NCBI RefSeq assembly: GCF_014268885.2
Contig: NZ_CP077095.1
Coordinates: 3,875,001 to 3,939,000 of the forward strand
DNA from: Pseudomonas xantholysinigenes
GTDB lineage: Bacteria > Pseudomonadota > Gammaproteobacteria > Pseudomonadales > Pseudomonadaceae
Length of the DNA stretch: 64,000 nt
Reading direction: 5' to 3'
Part shown: positions 1 through 8,849 of the stretch, piece by piece
How positions within the stretch are numbered: the stretch's first letter is position 1
Layout: every line of letters starts with the position of its first letter
Position numbers and translations under genes: made by a program
Notes under the pieces: generated by a model
Seen by the model: only the letters and a program-made list of their open reading frames with translations
The model's database searches: none
Told to the model about the DNA's origin: nothing

Positions 1-182
1 CCTGGCGCGGCCTTGTCGTCTCGGGCCGGAACACTGTCACGCCCCTGATTAGCCATGACCTTGTCGAAGCCCGGGGCCTGGTCGGACGCGGCCTGCTGCG
101 GCTTGTCCGACGCGCCGACAGCGGGGCGCGGGGCCTTGTTCAGCAGACCGGCTTGCAACAATGGATTGGGTGCGACAGGCAT
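1..182 (-). CDS. fliK: FliK flagellar hook-length control protein, N-terminal part (cut by window edge)
   Basis: About 60 N-terminal residues are present, starting MPVAPNPLLQAGLLNKAP, and the frame stays open to the window edge. FliK is the exported ruler that ends hook growth and switches the export gate to filament substrates. The N-terminus is polar and probably disordered, as usual for FliK. The ATG at 182-180 has a GGAG ribosome site about 8 bases upstream. It lies directly downstream of hptB, the position fliK takes in Pseudomonas. The identification rests on position and on the short N-terminus; the conserved C-terminal switch domain is outside the window. Confidence 0.8.
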   Translation of the reverse strand, partial: MPVAPNPLLQAGLLNKAPRPAVGASDKPQQAASDQAPGFDKVMANQGRDSVPARDDKAAP

Positions 183-254
183 TGAAAGGTCTCCGCGCCA
201 GAAGCTGAAAATCATGTCTGGAGCAGGAAAAGCAAGACTCGCGCCAAGTGCGTG

Positions 255-599
255 CTACTGGGTAGAAATTCGTTGCCGCTCACCCCGGTAGAACCGCTGC
301 ACTTCGAGGTACTCCTGATCGATGCGGTTGATCAGGTCCTCGATGCCATACAGTGGCTGCTGCCGCACACGGTCTTCAAGCTGCTGGCACAGAGCAGCCA
401 ATCCCGTGGCCCCCATGTTGCTGCTGCTCCCTTTGAAGCTATGCGCCGCCATCCCGAGCTCATCCGCATCCTTGGCCTCATGCAACTGGCTCAGACGCCG
501 CTCGGAATCCTCCAGAAAGGTTTCCAGCAACTGCAGGTAGCCATCTTCCATGACCTCCTGGAGGTCACTCAGCACTTTGTGATCGATATGCATGTCCAC
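255..599 (-). CDS. hptB: HptB histidine phosphotransfer protein
   Basis: A 114-residue single Hpt domain. The motif AAHSFKGSSSNMGA places the phosphorylatable histidine at about residue 53. In P. aeruginosa HptB receives phosphate from several hybrid kinases (including RetS and ErcS-type) and passes it to HsbR, which here is the next gene upstream. The GTG at 599 has a GGGAG ribosome site 8-9 bases away; an ATG at 593 is the alternative start. The gene lies between hsbR and fliK, so this switch is embedded in the flagellar locus. It is cytoplasmic, with no membrane segment. The family call is firm; the exact partner kinases are inferred from P. aeruginosa. Confidence 0.93.
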   Translation of the reverse strand: MDMHIDHKVLSDLQEVMEDGYLQLLETFLEDSERRLSQLHEAKDADELGMAAHSFKGSSSNMGATGLAALCQQLEDRVRQQPLYGIEDLINRIDQEYLEVQRFYRGERQRISTQ

Positions 600-658
600 T
601 TGCTCACTCCCTGATCAAGCCTGATTACACCAGAGCCCGCGACAGCACCAACACCGAC

Positions 659-2362
659 TCACCACTCAAAATCCACCTGCGCCACGCAGCCGCCCTCCAG
701 CCAACGCGCACGGCGACCCAGGCGCTGCACCAGGTTCACTCCGCGCCCACTGAAACCATGCGCGACAGGCCTGCCGGCCAACACCTGCGCCACATCGAAC
801 CCCGCGCCACTGTCGCGCACTTCGACCAACAGACGCCCTCCAGCGCCCTGCGGCTCCACCCGCAGGTCGATGATGACAAAGCCCTCGACCTGCCCGGCAA
901 GGCGCTCGGCACGTTGCCGATAGTACTCCGCGAACCCTTGGGCGTCTCGCTTGAGCCGTGAATTCAGCCCAAGCACACCGTGCTCCAGGGCATTGGAGTA
1001 CAACTCGCTGAGCACACTGTGCAACCGACCACTGATGGGCCGCAGCCCATGGATCTCCTGCAGCAACTGCACCAGGTAAGGCACCGGGTTGAAACGTCGC
1101 AGGCTCTCCCCGCGCAGCTCGAAACGCATCGACCAGTCCAATGGACTGGAGCGCCCGCTGTCGGAGTAGATCACCGCCGGCACGACCACCTGGTCGGGCG
1201 CGAGCATACGGATATCGCACAGACTGATGTCGTCCCGGGGCCGCCCGCCGAAATGCTCCAGCGCCTGCATGACCTCGTCGAACAGACGGTCCGGCTGGCG
1301 ATTGCCGGCCAGCACCTGACGCAAGCGCTGGACGCCGAACAGGCAGTCCTGCGCATCGCCGGTATCGACCACGCCGTCGGACAACAGGAACAAACGCTCG
1401 CCTGCCGCCAGCGGCAGGACCTCGGTAGCGTCGTCGAACTGCTCTGCGGCGAGGATGCCCAGCGGCAAATGCCGCGACGGCAGCACCGCCAATACCTCAC
1501 CCTCAGCGGACAGGCGGTAGCCATCAGGCATGCCGCCATTCCACACCTCGACCGTGCCACGCTGGAAGCTCAGGTTGAGCAACAGCGCGCAACAGAACAT
1601 ATCCACCGGCAGGATGCGCTTGAGCTTGGCGTTCATCTCGCGCAAGGTCTCGACCAGGCCATAGCCCTTGGCGGTCATGCCATAGAACACCTCGGCCAGC
1701 GGCATGGCGCCCACCGCCGCAGGCAGGCCGTGGCCGGTGAAATCGCCCAGCAGCACATGCATGTCACCGGATGGCGTGAACGCCGCCAACAGCAGGTCGC
1801 CATTGAACAGCGCATAGGGTGATTGCAGGTAGCGGATATTAGAGGCTTTCAGGCAACCGGCATGCGCCACCTTGTCGAACACTGCCTTGGCCACCCGCTG
1901 CTCGTTGAGCAGGTGGTGGTGATGCTGGGTTATCTGGTCGCGCTGCTCGAGCACCGTGGCCTGCAGCCGGCGCAAACGGTCCATGGCGCGAATCTTGGCA
2001 GCAAGAATCACCGCGCTGTAGGGCTTGGCCATGAAGTCATCGCCGCCGGCCTCGAGACAGCGCACCAACGCTTCCTCCTCGTTGAGCGAGGTAAGAAAGA
2101 TGATCGGCACCAGCGCCTCGCCGGCCAGCGCCTTGATCCGTCGCGCCGCCTCGAAACCATCCATCACCGGCATCAGGGCGTCCAGCAACACCAGTTGCGG
2201 ACGCCGCTCGGCAAACAAAGCAACTGCCTGCTCGCCGTTTTCCGCGGTAAGCACCTCATGGCCCTGGCGCCTAACGATCTGCGCCAACAACAGGCGATCG
2301 GCGGCGCCGTCCTCGGCTACCAGCACGGTCAAGGCCTGCTCGACGGGCATGACGACACTCAA
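659..2362 (-). CDS. hsbR: HsbR response regulator with PP2C phosphatase and anti-sigma kinase domains
   Basis: 567 residues in three parts: a receiver domain (about 12-130, phospho-acceptor D61 in VLLDALMPVMDG), a SpoIIE/PP2C phosphatase domain (about 170-390, GDFTGHGLPAA), and a C-terminal HATPase like anti-sigma kinases (about 430-567, SELYSNALEHG). In P. aeruginosa HsbR takes phosphate from HptB and then dephosphorylates HsbA; unphosphorylated it acts as HsbA kinase. The first start is TTG at 2362, overlapping the hsbA stop as TTGA, which suggests translational coupling. An ATG at 2350 gives a protein four residues shorter. Neither start has a strong ribosome site, so the true start is open. 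Confidence 0.93.
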   Translation of the reverse strand: MSVVMPVEQALTVLVAEDGAADRLLLAQIVRRQGHEVLTAENGEQAVALFAERRPQLVLLDALMPVMDGFEAARRIKALAGEALVPIIFLTSLNEEEALVRCLEAGGDDFMAKPYSAVILAAKIRAMDRLRRLQATVLEQRDQITQHHHHLLNEQRVAKAVFDKVAHAGCLKASNIRYLQSPYALFNGDLLLAAFTPSGDMHVLLGDFTGHGLPAAVGAMPLAEVFYGMTAKGYGLVETLREMNAKLKRILPVDMFCCALLLNLSFQRGTVEVWNGGMPDGYRLSAEGEVLAVLPSRHLPLGILAAEQFDDATEVLPLAAGERLFLLSDGVVDTGDAQDCLFGVQRLRQVLAGNRQPDRLFDEVMQALEHFGGRPRDDISLCDIRMLAPDQVVVPAVIYSDSGRSSPLDWSMRFELRGESLRRFNPVPYLVQLLQEIHGLRPISGRLHSVLSELYSNALEHGVLGLNSRLKRDAQGFAEYYRQRAERLAGQVEGFVIIDLRVEPQGAGGRLLVEVRDSGAGFDVAQVLAGRPVAHGFSGRGVNLVQRLGRRARWLEGGCVAQVDFEW

Positions 2363-2664
2363 CTGATGTCGAACAGCTTTTCAAAGTTGGAAATAGCCAG
2401 GATCTTGCGCACATCCGGGCTGGCGTGGACCACGCGGATATCCGACTCTTCACCGCCGACATGGTCACGCAGCAGCAGCAACATCCCCAGCGCCGAGCTG
2501 TCGAGGTAGGTCGCTTCCTTGAGGTCGACCACCACCGCGTCCGGCTTTGGGCGCTGGCGTTCGTAAGCGTCCCGGAATTCCTGGTGCTTGCCGAAATCGA
2601 AACGACCCTTGACCTTAATCGTCAGCTTTTTCCCGTCCTGTGAGAAATCAGTTTCGACTGCCAT
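2359..2664 (-). CDS. hsbA: HsbA anti-sigma factor antagonist (STAS domain)
   Basis: 101 residues, one STAS domain. The phosphorylatable serine is in ATYLDSSALG, S56 on this numbering, which matches the serine known in P. aeruginosa HsbA. HsbA there binds FlgM when phosphorylated or otherwise partners the diguanylate cyclase HsbD, linking HptB to swimming, swarming and biofilm. The ATG at 2664 has a GAAGGA ribosome site. The open frame runs further upstream, but that extension lies in REP repeats and is not coding. It heads the hsbA-hsbR-hptB unit, and flgM itself is 31 kb away in this window. Confidence 0.95.
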   Translation of the reverse strand: MAVETDFSQDGKKLTIKVKGRFDFGKHQEFRDAYERQRPKPDAVVVDLKEATYLDSSALGMLLLLRDHVGGEESDIRVVHASPDVRKILAISNFEKLFDIS

Positions 2665-2734
2665 ACGAGCGATTCCTTCGATAATGGCGAATGCGACTCC
2701 TGAAGGTTTAGCAGCCAGCCAGACACCCCGCAAG

Positions 2735-2877
2735 CTGTAGGAGCCAGCCTTGCTGGCGAACCAGGCAACGCGGCGCCTGGCACCGGCTGCGCCGGTGTTC
2801 GCGGCTGAAGCCGCTCCCACAGGGACCGCGCTGACCTCAGGGTATGCACTGCACCTGTGGGAGCGGGCTCGCGCCAG
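2735..2877. repeat. Cluster of three REP-like sequences
   Basis: Three short palindromic units with the Pseudomonas REP core are packed in the hsbA-fliJ gap: ctgtaggagccagccttgctgg at the left is shown only partly as ctgtaggagccagcc, then ccgctcccacaggg in the opposite direction, then ctgtgggagcgggctcgcg. Alternating orientation is typical of paired REPs. They probably separate the hsb unit from the fliEFGHIJ transcript. Confidence 0.75.
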
Positions 2878-2921
2878 ATCGAGAAGTTTCAGCAAGACAG
2901 TTGCGCCCACCAAGGGCGCCG

Positions 2922-3374
2922 CTAGAGATGCCCTTGGCGCGGCAAGCGCTGGGACAGCTCGTCGAGCAGCTTCTGCTCGCGCTTGTCCTCGGCCCGGCGC
3001 GCCTCGTCCAGGTAGCGCTGCACCAGCTTGCGCAACCCCTCGACCCGGGCATAGGCCTGCTGCCAGGTGTTGCGCGCATTGTTCAGGTTGTTCTGGTGCC
3101 AGGCCATGCTCTGGCGCTGCTGGGCCATCGCCGTTTCCAGCTGCCCGAGGAAGCGCTGGTAATTGACCAACCAGTTACCGTCGACCCCTTGCGAGCCACG
3201 GTTGATCCACTGCTGCTGGTACGCTTCGCGAAAACTCTCGAGCTCGGCCAGTTTGGCCTGGGCGTCGCTGAGCAGCTTCTGGAAATGCCCCAGGCGCTGC
3301 GCCGCCTTGCGCTCGGCCTCCTCGGCCATCTCCACCACGGGCACCAGGCGCGCGGCACGGCTGGGTTGGGCCAT
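2922..3374 (-). CDS. fliJ: FliJ flagellar export chaperone/stalk component
   Basis: 150 residues, almost wholly charged helical coiled coil rich in Q, R and E, as expected for FliJ (about 147 residues). FliJ is the central stalk of the export ATPase ring, promotes FliI hexamers, links to FlhA and recycles empty chaperones. It starts 6 bases after the fliI stop and is the last gene of fliEFGHIJ. No transmembrane segment. Sequence alone is weakly diagnostic for coiled coils, but position behind fliI makes the call secure. Confidence 0.93.
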   Translation of the reverse strand: MAQPSRAARLVPVVEMAEEAERKAAQRLGHFQKLLSDAQAKLAELESFREAYQQQWINRGSQGVDGNWLVNYQRFLGQLETAMAQQRQSMAWHQNNLNNARNTWQQAYARVEGLRKLVQRYLDEARRAEDKREQKLLDELSQRLPRQGHL

Positions 3375-3380
3375 GGCCTA

Positions 3381-4745
3381 TCAGCCCGCCGGCGGCGCGA
3401 ACACCGCGGCCAGTTCTTCACGGCTCTGCGCCATGCCGACGTTTTCATCCAGGCGCTGGCGCAGGAAGTCCACCAGCTTGGGCTGCAGGGCAATGGCCAG
3501 GTCGGTCTCCGGATCACCGCCAGCCACATAGGCACCGACGCTGATCAGGTCGCGACTCTGCGACAGTCGCGACCACAGCTGCTTGAACTTCTGCGCCTGG
3601 CGCAGATGATCCGGGTCGACCACCTGAGGCATGACCCGGCTGATCGAAGCCTCGATATCGATGGCCGGGTAATGCCCTTCCTCGGCCAGGCGCCGGGACA
3701 GCACGAAGTGCCCGTCGAGCACACCCCGCGCCGAGTCGGCGATCGGGTCCTGCTGGTCGTCACCTTCAGACAGCACCGTGTAGAACGCAGTGATCGAGCC
3801 GCCACCCGGCTCGCCGTTGCCGGCCCGCTCAACCAGCTTGGGCAACTTGGCGAACACCGAAGGCGGATAACCGCGGGTAGCCGGCGGCTCGCCGATGGCC
3901 AGGGCGATTTCACGCTGGGCCTGGGCGAAACGGGTCAGTGAATCCATCAGCAGCAGGACGTTCTTGCCCTTGTCGCGAAAATACTCGGCGATTCGCGTGC
4001 AATACATGGCCGCGCGCAGCCGCATCAACGGCGCGTCGTCGGCGGGCGAAGCCACCACCACCGAACGCTTGAGCCCCTCCTCACCGAGGATGTGCTCGAT
4101 GAATTCCTTCACCTCGCGACCACGCTCGCCGATCAGCCCAACCACGATGATCTCGGCCTCGGTAAAACGGGTCATCATGCCCAACAGCACCGACTTGCCG
4201 ACACCGGTACCGGCGAACAAGCCCAGGCGCTGGCCACGACCGACAGTGAGCAGGCCGTTGATGCTGCGAATTCCCACATCCAGCGGCTGGCTGATGGGGT
4301 CGCGGTTGAGCGGGTTGATGATCGGGCCGTCCATCGGCACCCAGTCCTCGGCCTTCATGCCGCCCTTGCCGTCCAGCGCGCGTCCGGCGCCATCGAGCAC
4401 CCGGCCAAGCATGCTCATGCCCATGGGCAGGCGACCGCTGTCATCCAGCGGCACCACCCGGGCGCCGGGCGCCAAGCCAACGATACTGCCGACCGGCATG
4501 AGGAACACCTTGCTGCCGGCAAAGCCCATGACCTCGGCCTCGACCTGCACCGGGTGGTAGCTGTCATCGTTGATCACCAGGCAGCGACTGCCCACCGCCG
4601 CGCGCAGGCCCTCGGCCTCGAGCGTGAGGCCGACCATGCGCAGCAGGCGGCCTTCGACGATCGGCTGCTCGGGCAGTTTCACCGCGTCGGCGTAGCCTTC
4701 AAGGCGCTTGCCGAAACTGGTGCGATCAAGGCGCATCGGTTTCAC
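3381..4745 (-). CDS. fliI: FliI flagellum-specific export ATPase
   Basis: 454 residues, homologous to F1-ATPase beta. Walker A is GTGVGKS at 179-185; the Walker B strand is in [14 protein letters not shown]; the [10 protein letters not shown] motif is also present. FliI hydrolyses ATP at the cytoplasmic base of the flagellar type III export apparatus and delivers chaperone-substrate complexes. Its first 20 bases overlap the end of fliH, implying coupled translation. A second in-frame ATG at residue 4 could be the start. All catalytic motifs look intact. Confidence 0.98.
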   Translation of the reverse strand: MKPMRLDRTSFGKRLEGYADAVKLPEQPIVEGRLLRMVGLTLEAEGLRAAVGSRCLVINDDSYHPVQVEAEVMGFAGSKVFLMPVGSIVGLAPGARVVPLDDSGRLPMGMSMLGRVLDGAGRALDGKGGMKAEDWVPMDGPIINPLNRDPISQPLDVGIRSINGLLTVGRGQRLGLFAGTGVGKSVLLGMMTRFTEAEIIVVGLIGERGREVKEFIEHILGEEGLKRSVVVASPADDAPLMRLRAAMYCTRIAEYFRDKGKNVLLLMDSLTRFAQAQREIALAIGEPPATRGYPPSVFAKLPKLVERAGNGEPGGGSITAFYTVLSEGDDQQDPIADSARGVLDGHFVLSRRLAEEGHYPAIDIEASISRVMPQVVDPDHLRQAQKFKQLWSRLSQSRDLISVGAYVAGGDPETDLAIALQPKLVDFLRQRLDENVGMAQSREELAAVFAPPAG

Positions 4746-5502
4746 CCTGGGCAGCGTCCAGCTCCAGCGAAATATCCGCCGCCGCCGGGTGCAGGGCCTG
4801 GTCGTGGGATTGGTCGAACAACTGCGCGATGGCCTTGTCGATCCGCGTTTCCATGGTCGCGTCTATGCGACTGTGGGCAGTTTCGATACGACAGCCCCCC
4901 GGCAACAACGCCTCGTCCTCGAGCAACTTCCAGTTTTCCTCGTGGCGCTCGCGCAGGGCCTTGGCCAGCTCGAAGTCCTGGGGATTGAGGTGGATGCGGA
5001 TATTGTCGGCGCCCATTGGCAGCAATTTCAGCGCTTCGCGCAGGACATGGGTGATCTGGCTGGAGTCGCCGCGCAACTCGCGGCCGATGACCTGGCGGGT
5101 CATGCTCGCGACCAGTTGCACCAGGGCTTTCTCGATCTGGGTGTCCTGCTCGGCAATCGGCTCCAGCAGGTGGCCCATCACCTGCTCGAGGCTCGCCAGT
5201 TTGGCCGCCAGGGCCACCTCGGCCTCCTGGCGCACTTTCAACTGCGTGCTGTGGAAACCTTCGCGCTCGCCGGTGGCGAAGCCTTCGTTATAGGCCTCCT
5301 GGCGGATGGCTTCGAGCTCTTCGAGGGTCAGTGGCTGGACTTCCTCCAGCGGGACCTCTTCGACTTCTTCCTCGATGGCTTCCGGCTCAGGTTCTGGCTC
5401 AGGTTCGGGTTCCGGGTCGAAGCTGGGCAGCGCCCACACATCGACGCCCTCGAGGTCGCGGGCGCGGATCAGGTCGCTGGGGTGTTCGGTGGTGGACATG
5501 CT
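4726..5502 (-). CDS. fliH: FliH export-ATPase regulator
   Basis: 258 residues from ATG at 5502 ([16 protein letters not shown]). FliH dimers bind FliI, restrain its ATPase and anchor it to the C-ring through FliN. The N-terminal third has a run of Glu-Pro repeats (about residues 31-40) followed by an acidic stretch; the C-terminal half is the helical FliI-binding region. The open frame continues 7 codons upstream into an inverted repeat, but the MSTTEHP start suits the family better. The last 20 bases overlap fliI. Confidence 0.93.
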   Translation of the reverse strand, partial: SMSTTEHPSDLIRARDLEGVDVWALPSFDPEPEPEPEPEPEAIEEEVEEVPLEEVQPLTLEELEAIRQEAYNEGFATGEREGFHSTQLKVRQEAEVALAAKLASLEQVMGHLLEPIAEQDTQIEKALVQLVASMTRQVIGRELRGDSSQITHVLREALKLLPMGADNIRIHLNPQDFELAKALRERHEENWKLLEDEALLPGGCRIETAHSRIDATMETRIDKAIAQLFDQSHDQALHPAAADISLELDAAQGETDAP

Positions 5503-5513
5503 CAAAAACCTCT

Positions 5514-5608
5514 TTAGCGGCAAGTATCAAGCTTCAAGCTGCAAGAAAAGGCGGCCCTCGCTCGGCCCGCTATTTCTTGTCGCTTGCCGCTTGAAACTTG
5601 CCGCTTAA
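5514..5608. repeat. Imperfect long inverted repeat in the fliG-fliH gap
   Basis: The left arm begins agcggcaagtatcaagc and the right arm, read as reverse complement, begins agcggcaagtttcaagc. The arms agree over about 30 bases with a few mismatches. The centre holds a GC-rich core (ggcggccctcgc). The right arm includes the stop codon of fliG (5605-5607). In RNA this would fold as one long stem inside the operon. This CAAGC-rich repeat type resembles scattered Pseudomonas intergenic repeats. Confidence 0.7.
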
Positions 5609-6624
5609 ATCATTTCCTCGGCGCCCTTGCCGCCCAGCACGATCTCGCCGGCCTCGGCCATGCGGCGGGCGATGGTGAGGATTTCCTTCTGCGCCGTTTC
5701 CACATCGCTGACCCGTACCGGCCCCTTGGCCTCCAGGTCGTCGCGCAGCAGCTCGGACGCACGCTTGGACATGTTCTTGAAGATCTTGTCCTTGACCCGC
5801 TCGTCGGCGCCCTTGAGCGACACCACCAGCACGTCGGAGGACACTTCGCGCAGCAGCGCCTGGATACCGCGGTCGTCGACATCGGCCAGATTGTTGAAAA
5901 CGAACATCAGGTCTTCGATCTGCTCCGACAGGTCGCTGTCGATCTCGCGGATCGCGTCCATCAGCGCGCCTTCCACCGAACTGTCGAGGAAGTTCATGAT
6001 ATCGGCGGCGCGCTTGATGCCGCCCAGGGTGGTGCGCGCGGCGTTGGAGTTGCCCGAGAACTGCTTCTCGAGGATCTGGTTCAGCTCCTTGAGCGCCGCC
6101 GGTTGCACGGTGTTGAGCGACGACACGCGCAGGACGATGTCCAGACGCACCTTGTGGTCGAAGTTGCTCAGCACCTCGCCGGCCTGGTCGGGGTCGAGGT
6201 AGGCGACCACGATGGCCTGGATCTGTGGGTGCTCGTAACGGATGACGTCGGCCACCGCGCGCGGCTCCATCCACTTGAGGCTGTCCAGGCCGCTGGTGTT
6301 GCCACCGAGCAGGATGCGGTCGATCAGGCCGTTGGCCTTGTCCTCGCCGAGGGCCTGGTTGAGCATCTTGCGAATGTAGCCGTCGGAGCCGACGCCCAGG
6401 CTGGTCTGGTCGCCGACGATCTCGACGAACTCGCTCATCACCTGCTCGACCTGCTCGCGATGGACGTTGCCCATCTGCGCCATGGCCACACCGACCCGCT
6501 GCACTTCCTTGGGCCCCATGTGGCGCAGTACCTGCGCGGCATCGGTCTCGCCGAGCGAGAGCAGGAGGATGGCCGCCTTGTCGACGCGGCTCAGCTTGGC
6601 GGTAATGGCTCGATTGTCACTCAT
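5605..6624 (-). CDS. fliG: FliG flagellar motor switch protein
   Basis: 339 residues. The N-terminal domain binds FliF; the middle domain carries the YEHPQ motif that contacts FliM; the C-terminal domain has the charged torque helix (DVDDRGIQALLREV). FliG is the rotor part that meets the stators and sets rotation direction. The ATG at 6624 overlaps the fliF stop by 8 bases. Its stop codon is inside the inverted repeat that separates it from fliH. Full length for the family. Confidence 0.98.
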   Translation of the reverse strand: MSDNRAITAKLSRVDKAAILLLSLGETDAAQVLRHMGPKEVQRVGVAMAQMGNVHREQVEQVMSEFVEIVGDQTSLGVGSDGYIRKMLNQALGEDKANGLIDRILLGGNTSGLDSLKWMEPRAVADVIRYEHPQIQAIVVAYLDPDQAGEVLSNFDHKVRLDIVLRVSSLNTVQPAALKELNQILEKQFSGNSNAARTTLGGIKRAADIMNFLDSSVEGALMDAIREIDSDLSEQIEDLMFVFNNLADVDDRGIQALLREVSSDVLVVSLKGADERVKDKIFKNMSKRASELLRDDLEAKGPVRVSDVETAQKEILTIARRMAEAGEIVLGGKGAEEMI

Positions 6625-8395
6625 CGGCGTTGATCCACTCTTTCACGACCTGGGCCACGCGGCCCGGGTCTTCGGCCACCAGGCCCTTGATTGCGTTGAG
6701 CTGTGCCTCGTAACCCTCGCTGGGGCTTGGCAACAGAATGCTTGTCGGGCCACCCAGGCTGACGCGGTCGTTGGCCAGTTCGCCATCCAGACCGATCATG
6801 CCGCCCAGCTCCATGTCGCTGTCCGTGGCCGCCTGCTTGCCGCCACCTGTGATGTTGTTGAGCACCGGACGCAGCACGCCGAACACCAGTACCAGGATGA
6901 ACAGCACGCCCAGCACCTGCTTGACGATGTCCCAGAACCACGGCTGCGAGTAGAACGGAATGTCGCCCAGCTCATCGCCACGGTCGGCGGCGAACGGCAC
7001 GTTGATCACGGTGACGCTGTCGCCACGGCTGGCATCGAAGCCCACCGCGTCCTGCACCAGGCGAGTGAAGCGCGCCAGGTCCTCGGCGCCCCACGGGGTG
7101 CGGGTGGCCTCGCCGCTGGTGGCGTCCAGCTTGACCTGGTCGTCCACCACCACGGCCACCGACAGGCGGGTCAGGCGACCCTGCTGCTGACGGGTGTGGC
7201 TGATGGAGCGGTCCAGCTCGAAGTTCTTGGTGCTCTGCTGGCGCTTGTCGCTCGGGTATGGCGCGAGCATCGGCTGGCCGGTAGCCGGATCCATGATCTG
7301 CTGGCCGTTGGCGTCCACCAGCGGTTGGCCAGGCTGGATGGCGCCGGCCGGCGTGGCGGCGGTCTTGGCATTTTCAGGCGCGGAGGCACCGGCCGGCGGC
7401 TGGTTGCTCAAGGCGCCCGGCACGCCCTGCGGGCCCTGGCTGCTGGCACGCTGCTCGTTGACCGACTGCTCGCTGCGCAGCGCCGGCTGGTCTGGGTTGA
7501 ATTGCTCGGAGGTGGACTCGACGGCGCTGAAGTCGACGTCGGCCGACACTTCCGCCTTGTAGCGATCATTGCCCAGCACCGGCTGCAGGATGTTGTGCAC
7601 GCGCTGGGTGAGCATGCCTTCCATGCGGCGGCTGTAGTCGAACTGCTTGCCGGCCATGGTCAGGGCGGTGTCCTGCAACTGGTCGGACAGCAGGTTGCCT
7701 TTCTGGTCGACCACGGTCACCTGGGACTTGTCCAGCTCCGGGACGCTGGTGGCCACCAGGTTGACGATCGCCATCACCTGGCCGGCCTCAAGGGCACGAC
7801 CCGGGTACAGCTCTACCAGTACCGAGGCGCTGGGCTTGCGCTCGTCGCGCACGAACACCGAGCTTTTCGGGATCGCCAGGTGCACGCGAGCGGCCTTGAC
7901 GTTGTTCAGGCTCGACACGGTACGCGCCAGCTCGCCTTCCAGGCCGCGGCGGTAGCGGGTGGCTTCCATGAACTGGCTGGTGCCCAACCCTTGGTCTTTA
8001 TCGAGCAGCTCGAAACCGACGTTGCCGTCACTGGGTGCCACGCCGGCGGCCGCAAGTTTAAGGCGCGCACGGGAGAGGTCGTCGGCCTTGACCAGCAGCG
8101 CGCCGGAATTGGGTTCGACGCGGTAGGGAATGTCGGCCGAAGCCAGGGTATCGACCACCTGCTTGGTGTCCATGCCCGCCAGGCTGCCGTACAGCGGCCG
8201 GTAGTCCGGCTGCTGCGACCAGAGCACCACGGCAAAGCCGATGGCCACGCTCGCGGCCAGGCCGACCAACAGGCCAACCTGACGCAGCACGGGCATCTGC
8301 GAGATGTTTTCCAGGAACGCCATGCCGAACAGCGGCGGCTTGGCGGCTGGCGGGCCACTCTTGGCGGGGGCGTTATCGACGACTGCTTCGGCCAT
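6617..8395 (-). CDS. fliF: FliF flagellar MS-ring protein
   Basis: 592 residues with two membrane spans, about 41-60 (VGLLVGLAASVAIGFAVVLW) and about 490-512. Between them lies the large periplasmic part with ring-building motifs; a proline/alanine-rich linker follows in the second half (about 330-360). The cytoplasmic tail after the second span binds FliG. FliF forms the MS-ring, the foundation of the basal body. It lies 15 bases after fliE and overlaps fliG by 8 bases. Confidence 0.98.
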   Translation of the reverse strand: MAEAVVDNAPAKSGPPAAKPPLFGMAFLENISQMPVLRQVGLLVGLAASVAIGFAVVLWSQQPDYRPLYGSLAGMDTKQVVDTLASADIPYRVEPNSGALLVKADDLSRARLKLAAAGVAPSDGNVGFELLDKDQGLGTSQFMEATRYRRGLEGELARTVSSLNNVKAARVHLAIPKSSVFVRDERKPSASVLVELYPGRALEAGQVMAIVNLVATSVPELDKSQVTVVDQKGNLLSDQLQDTALTMAGKQFDYSRRMEGMLTQRVHNILQPVLGNDRYKAEVSADVDFSAVESTSEQFNPDQPALRSEQSVNEQRASSQGPQGVPGALSNQPPAGASAPENAKTAATPAGAIQPGQPLVDANGQQIMDPATGQPMLAPYPSDKRQQSTKNFELDRSISHTRQQQGRLTRLSVAVVVDDQVKLDATSGEATRTPWGAEDLARFTRLVQDAVGFDASRGDSVTVINVPFAADRGDELGDIPFYSQPWFWDIVKQVLGVLFILVLVFGVLRPVLNNITGGGKQAATDSDMELGGMIGLDGELANDRVSLGGPTSILLPSPSEGYEAQLNAIKGLVAEDPGRVAQVVKEWINADE

Positions 8396-8410
8396 GACTC
8401 ACTCTCGCCC

Positions 8411-8743
8411 TTATACCGGCATCTGCATGATGTCCTGGTACGCCTGTACCAGCTTGTTGCGCACCTGGGTCAAGGCCTGGAACGACACGGAGGCTTTCTG
8501 CGAGGCGATCATCACGTCGGTCAGGTCGACGCCGCTCTTGCCGATTTCGAAGGCGTTGGCCAGCTGGGTGGACGCCTGCTGCGTCTCATGCACCTTGCCT
8601 ATGGCCTGGCCGAGCATGTCGGCGAAGCTGCTCTGCCCCGGCGCCAGCTCAGGCGCGGCAGCCACCTTGGGCAGGGACATGGCATCGGCCTGCATGGCGC
8701 GCATGTCCAACATCAGACGATTGAATTCAACACCTTGGGTCAT
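8411..8743 (-). CDS. fliE: FliE MS-ring/rod junction protein
   Basis: 110 residues from ATG at 8743 ([18 protein letters not shown]), with a GGAGAG ribosome site. FliE joins the MS-ring to the proximal rod and is an early export substrate. The C-terminal part ([17 protein letters not shown] and later [20 protein letters not shown]) is typical. The open frame extends 12 codons further, but those lie after the promoter without a ribosome site. First gene of fliEFGHIJ, behind a strong RpoN element. Confidence 0.96.
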   Translation of the reverse strand: MTQGVEFNRLMLDMRAMQADAMSLPKVAAAPELAPGQSSFADMLGQAIGKVHETQQASTQLANAFEIGKSGVDLTDVMIASQKASVSFQALTQVRNKLVQAYQDIMQMPV

Positions 8744-8803
8744 GGACTTCTCTCTCCGGCGGCCGCATTTTTTTGACACTCATGCAGCGAATAGGCTGGA
8801 ACT

Positions 8804-8819
8804 AGCAAGAGGAGTGCCA
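8804..8819 (-). promoter_or_regulatory. RpoN (sigma-54) promoter of fliEFGHIJ
   Basis: Read on the minus strand the sequence is TGGCACTCCTCTTGCT. It matches TGGCAC-N5-TTGCT exactly, with GG and GC ten bases apart. It lies about 60 bases before the fliE start. In P. aeruginosa this promoter needs FleR, whose gene is immediately upstream. Confidence 0.92.
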
Positions 8820-8849
8820 GCCAGCCTGTGGATCATTCAAAACGGTGCA

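Noticed and set aside
2665..2913. N-terminal extension of hsbA by 83 residues
   Set aside because: The extension is made of REP sequence; the ATG at 2664 has a ribosome site and gives the known 101-residue protein.
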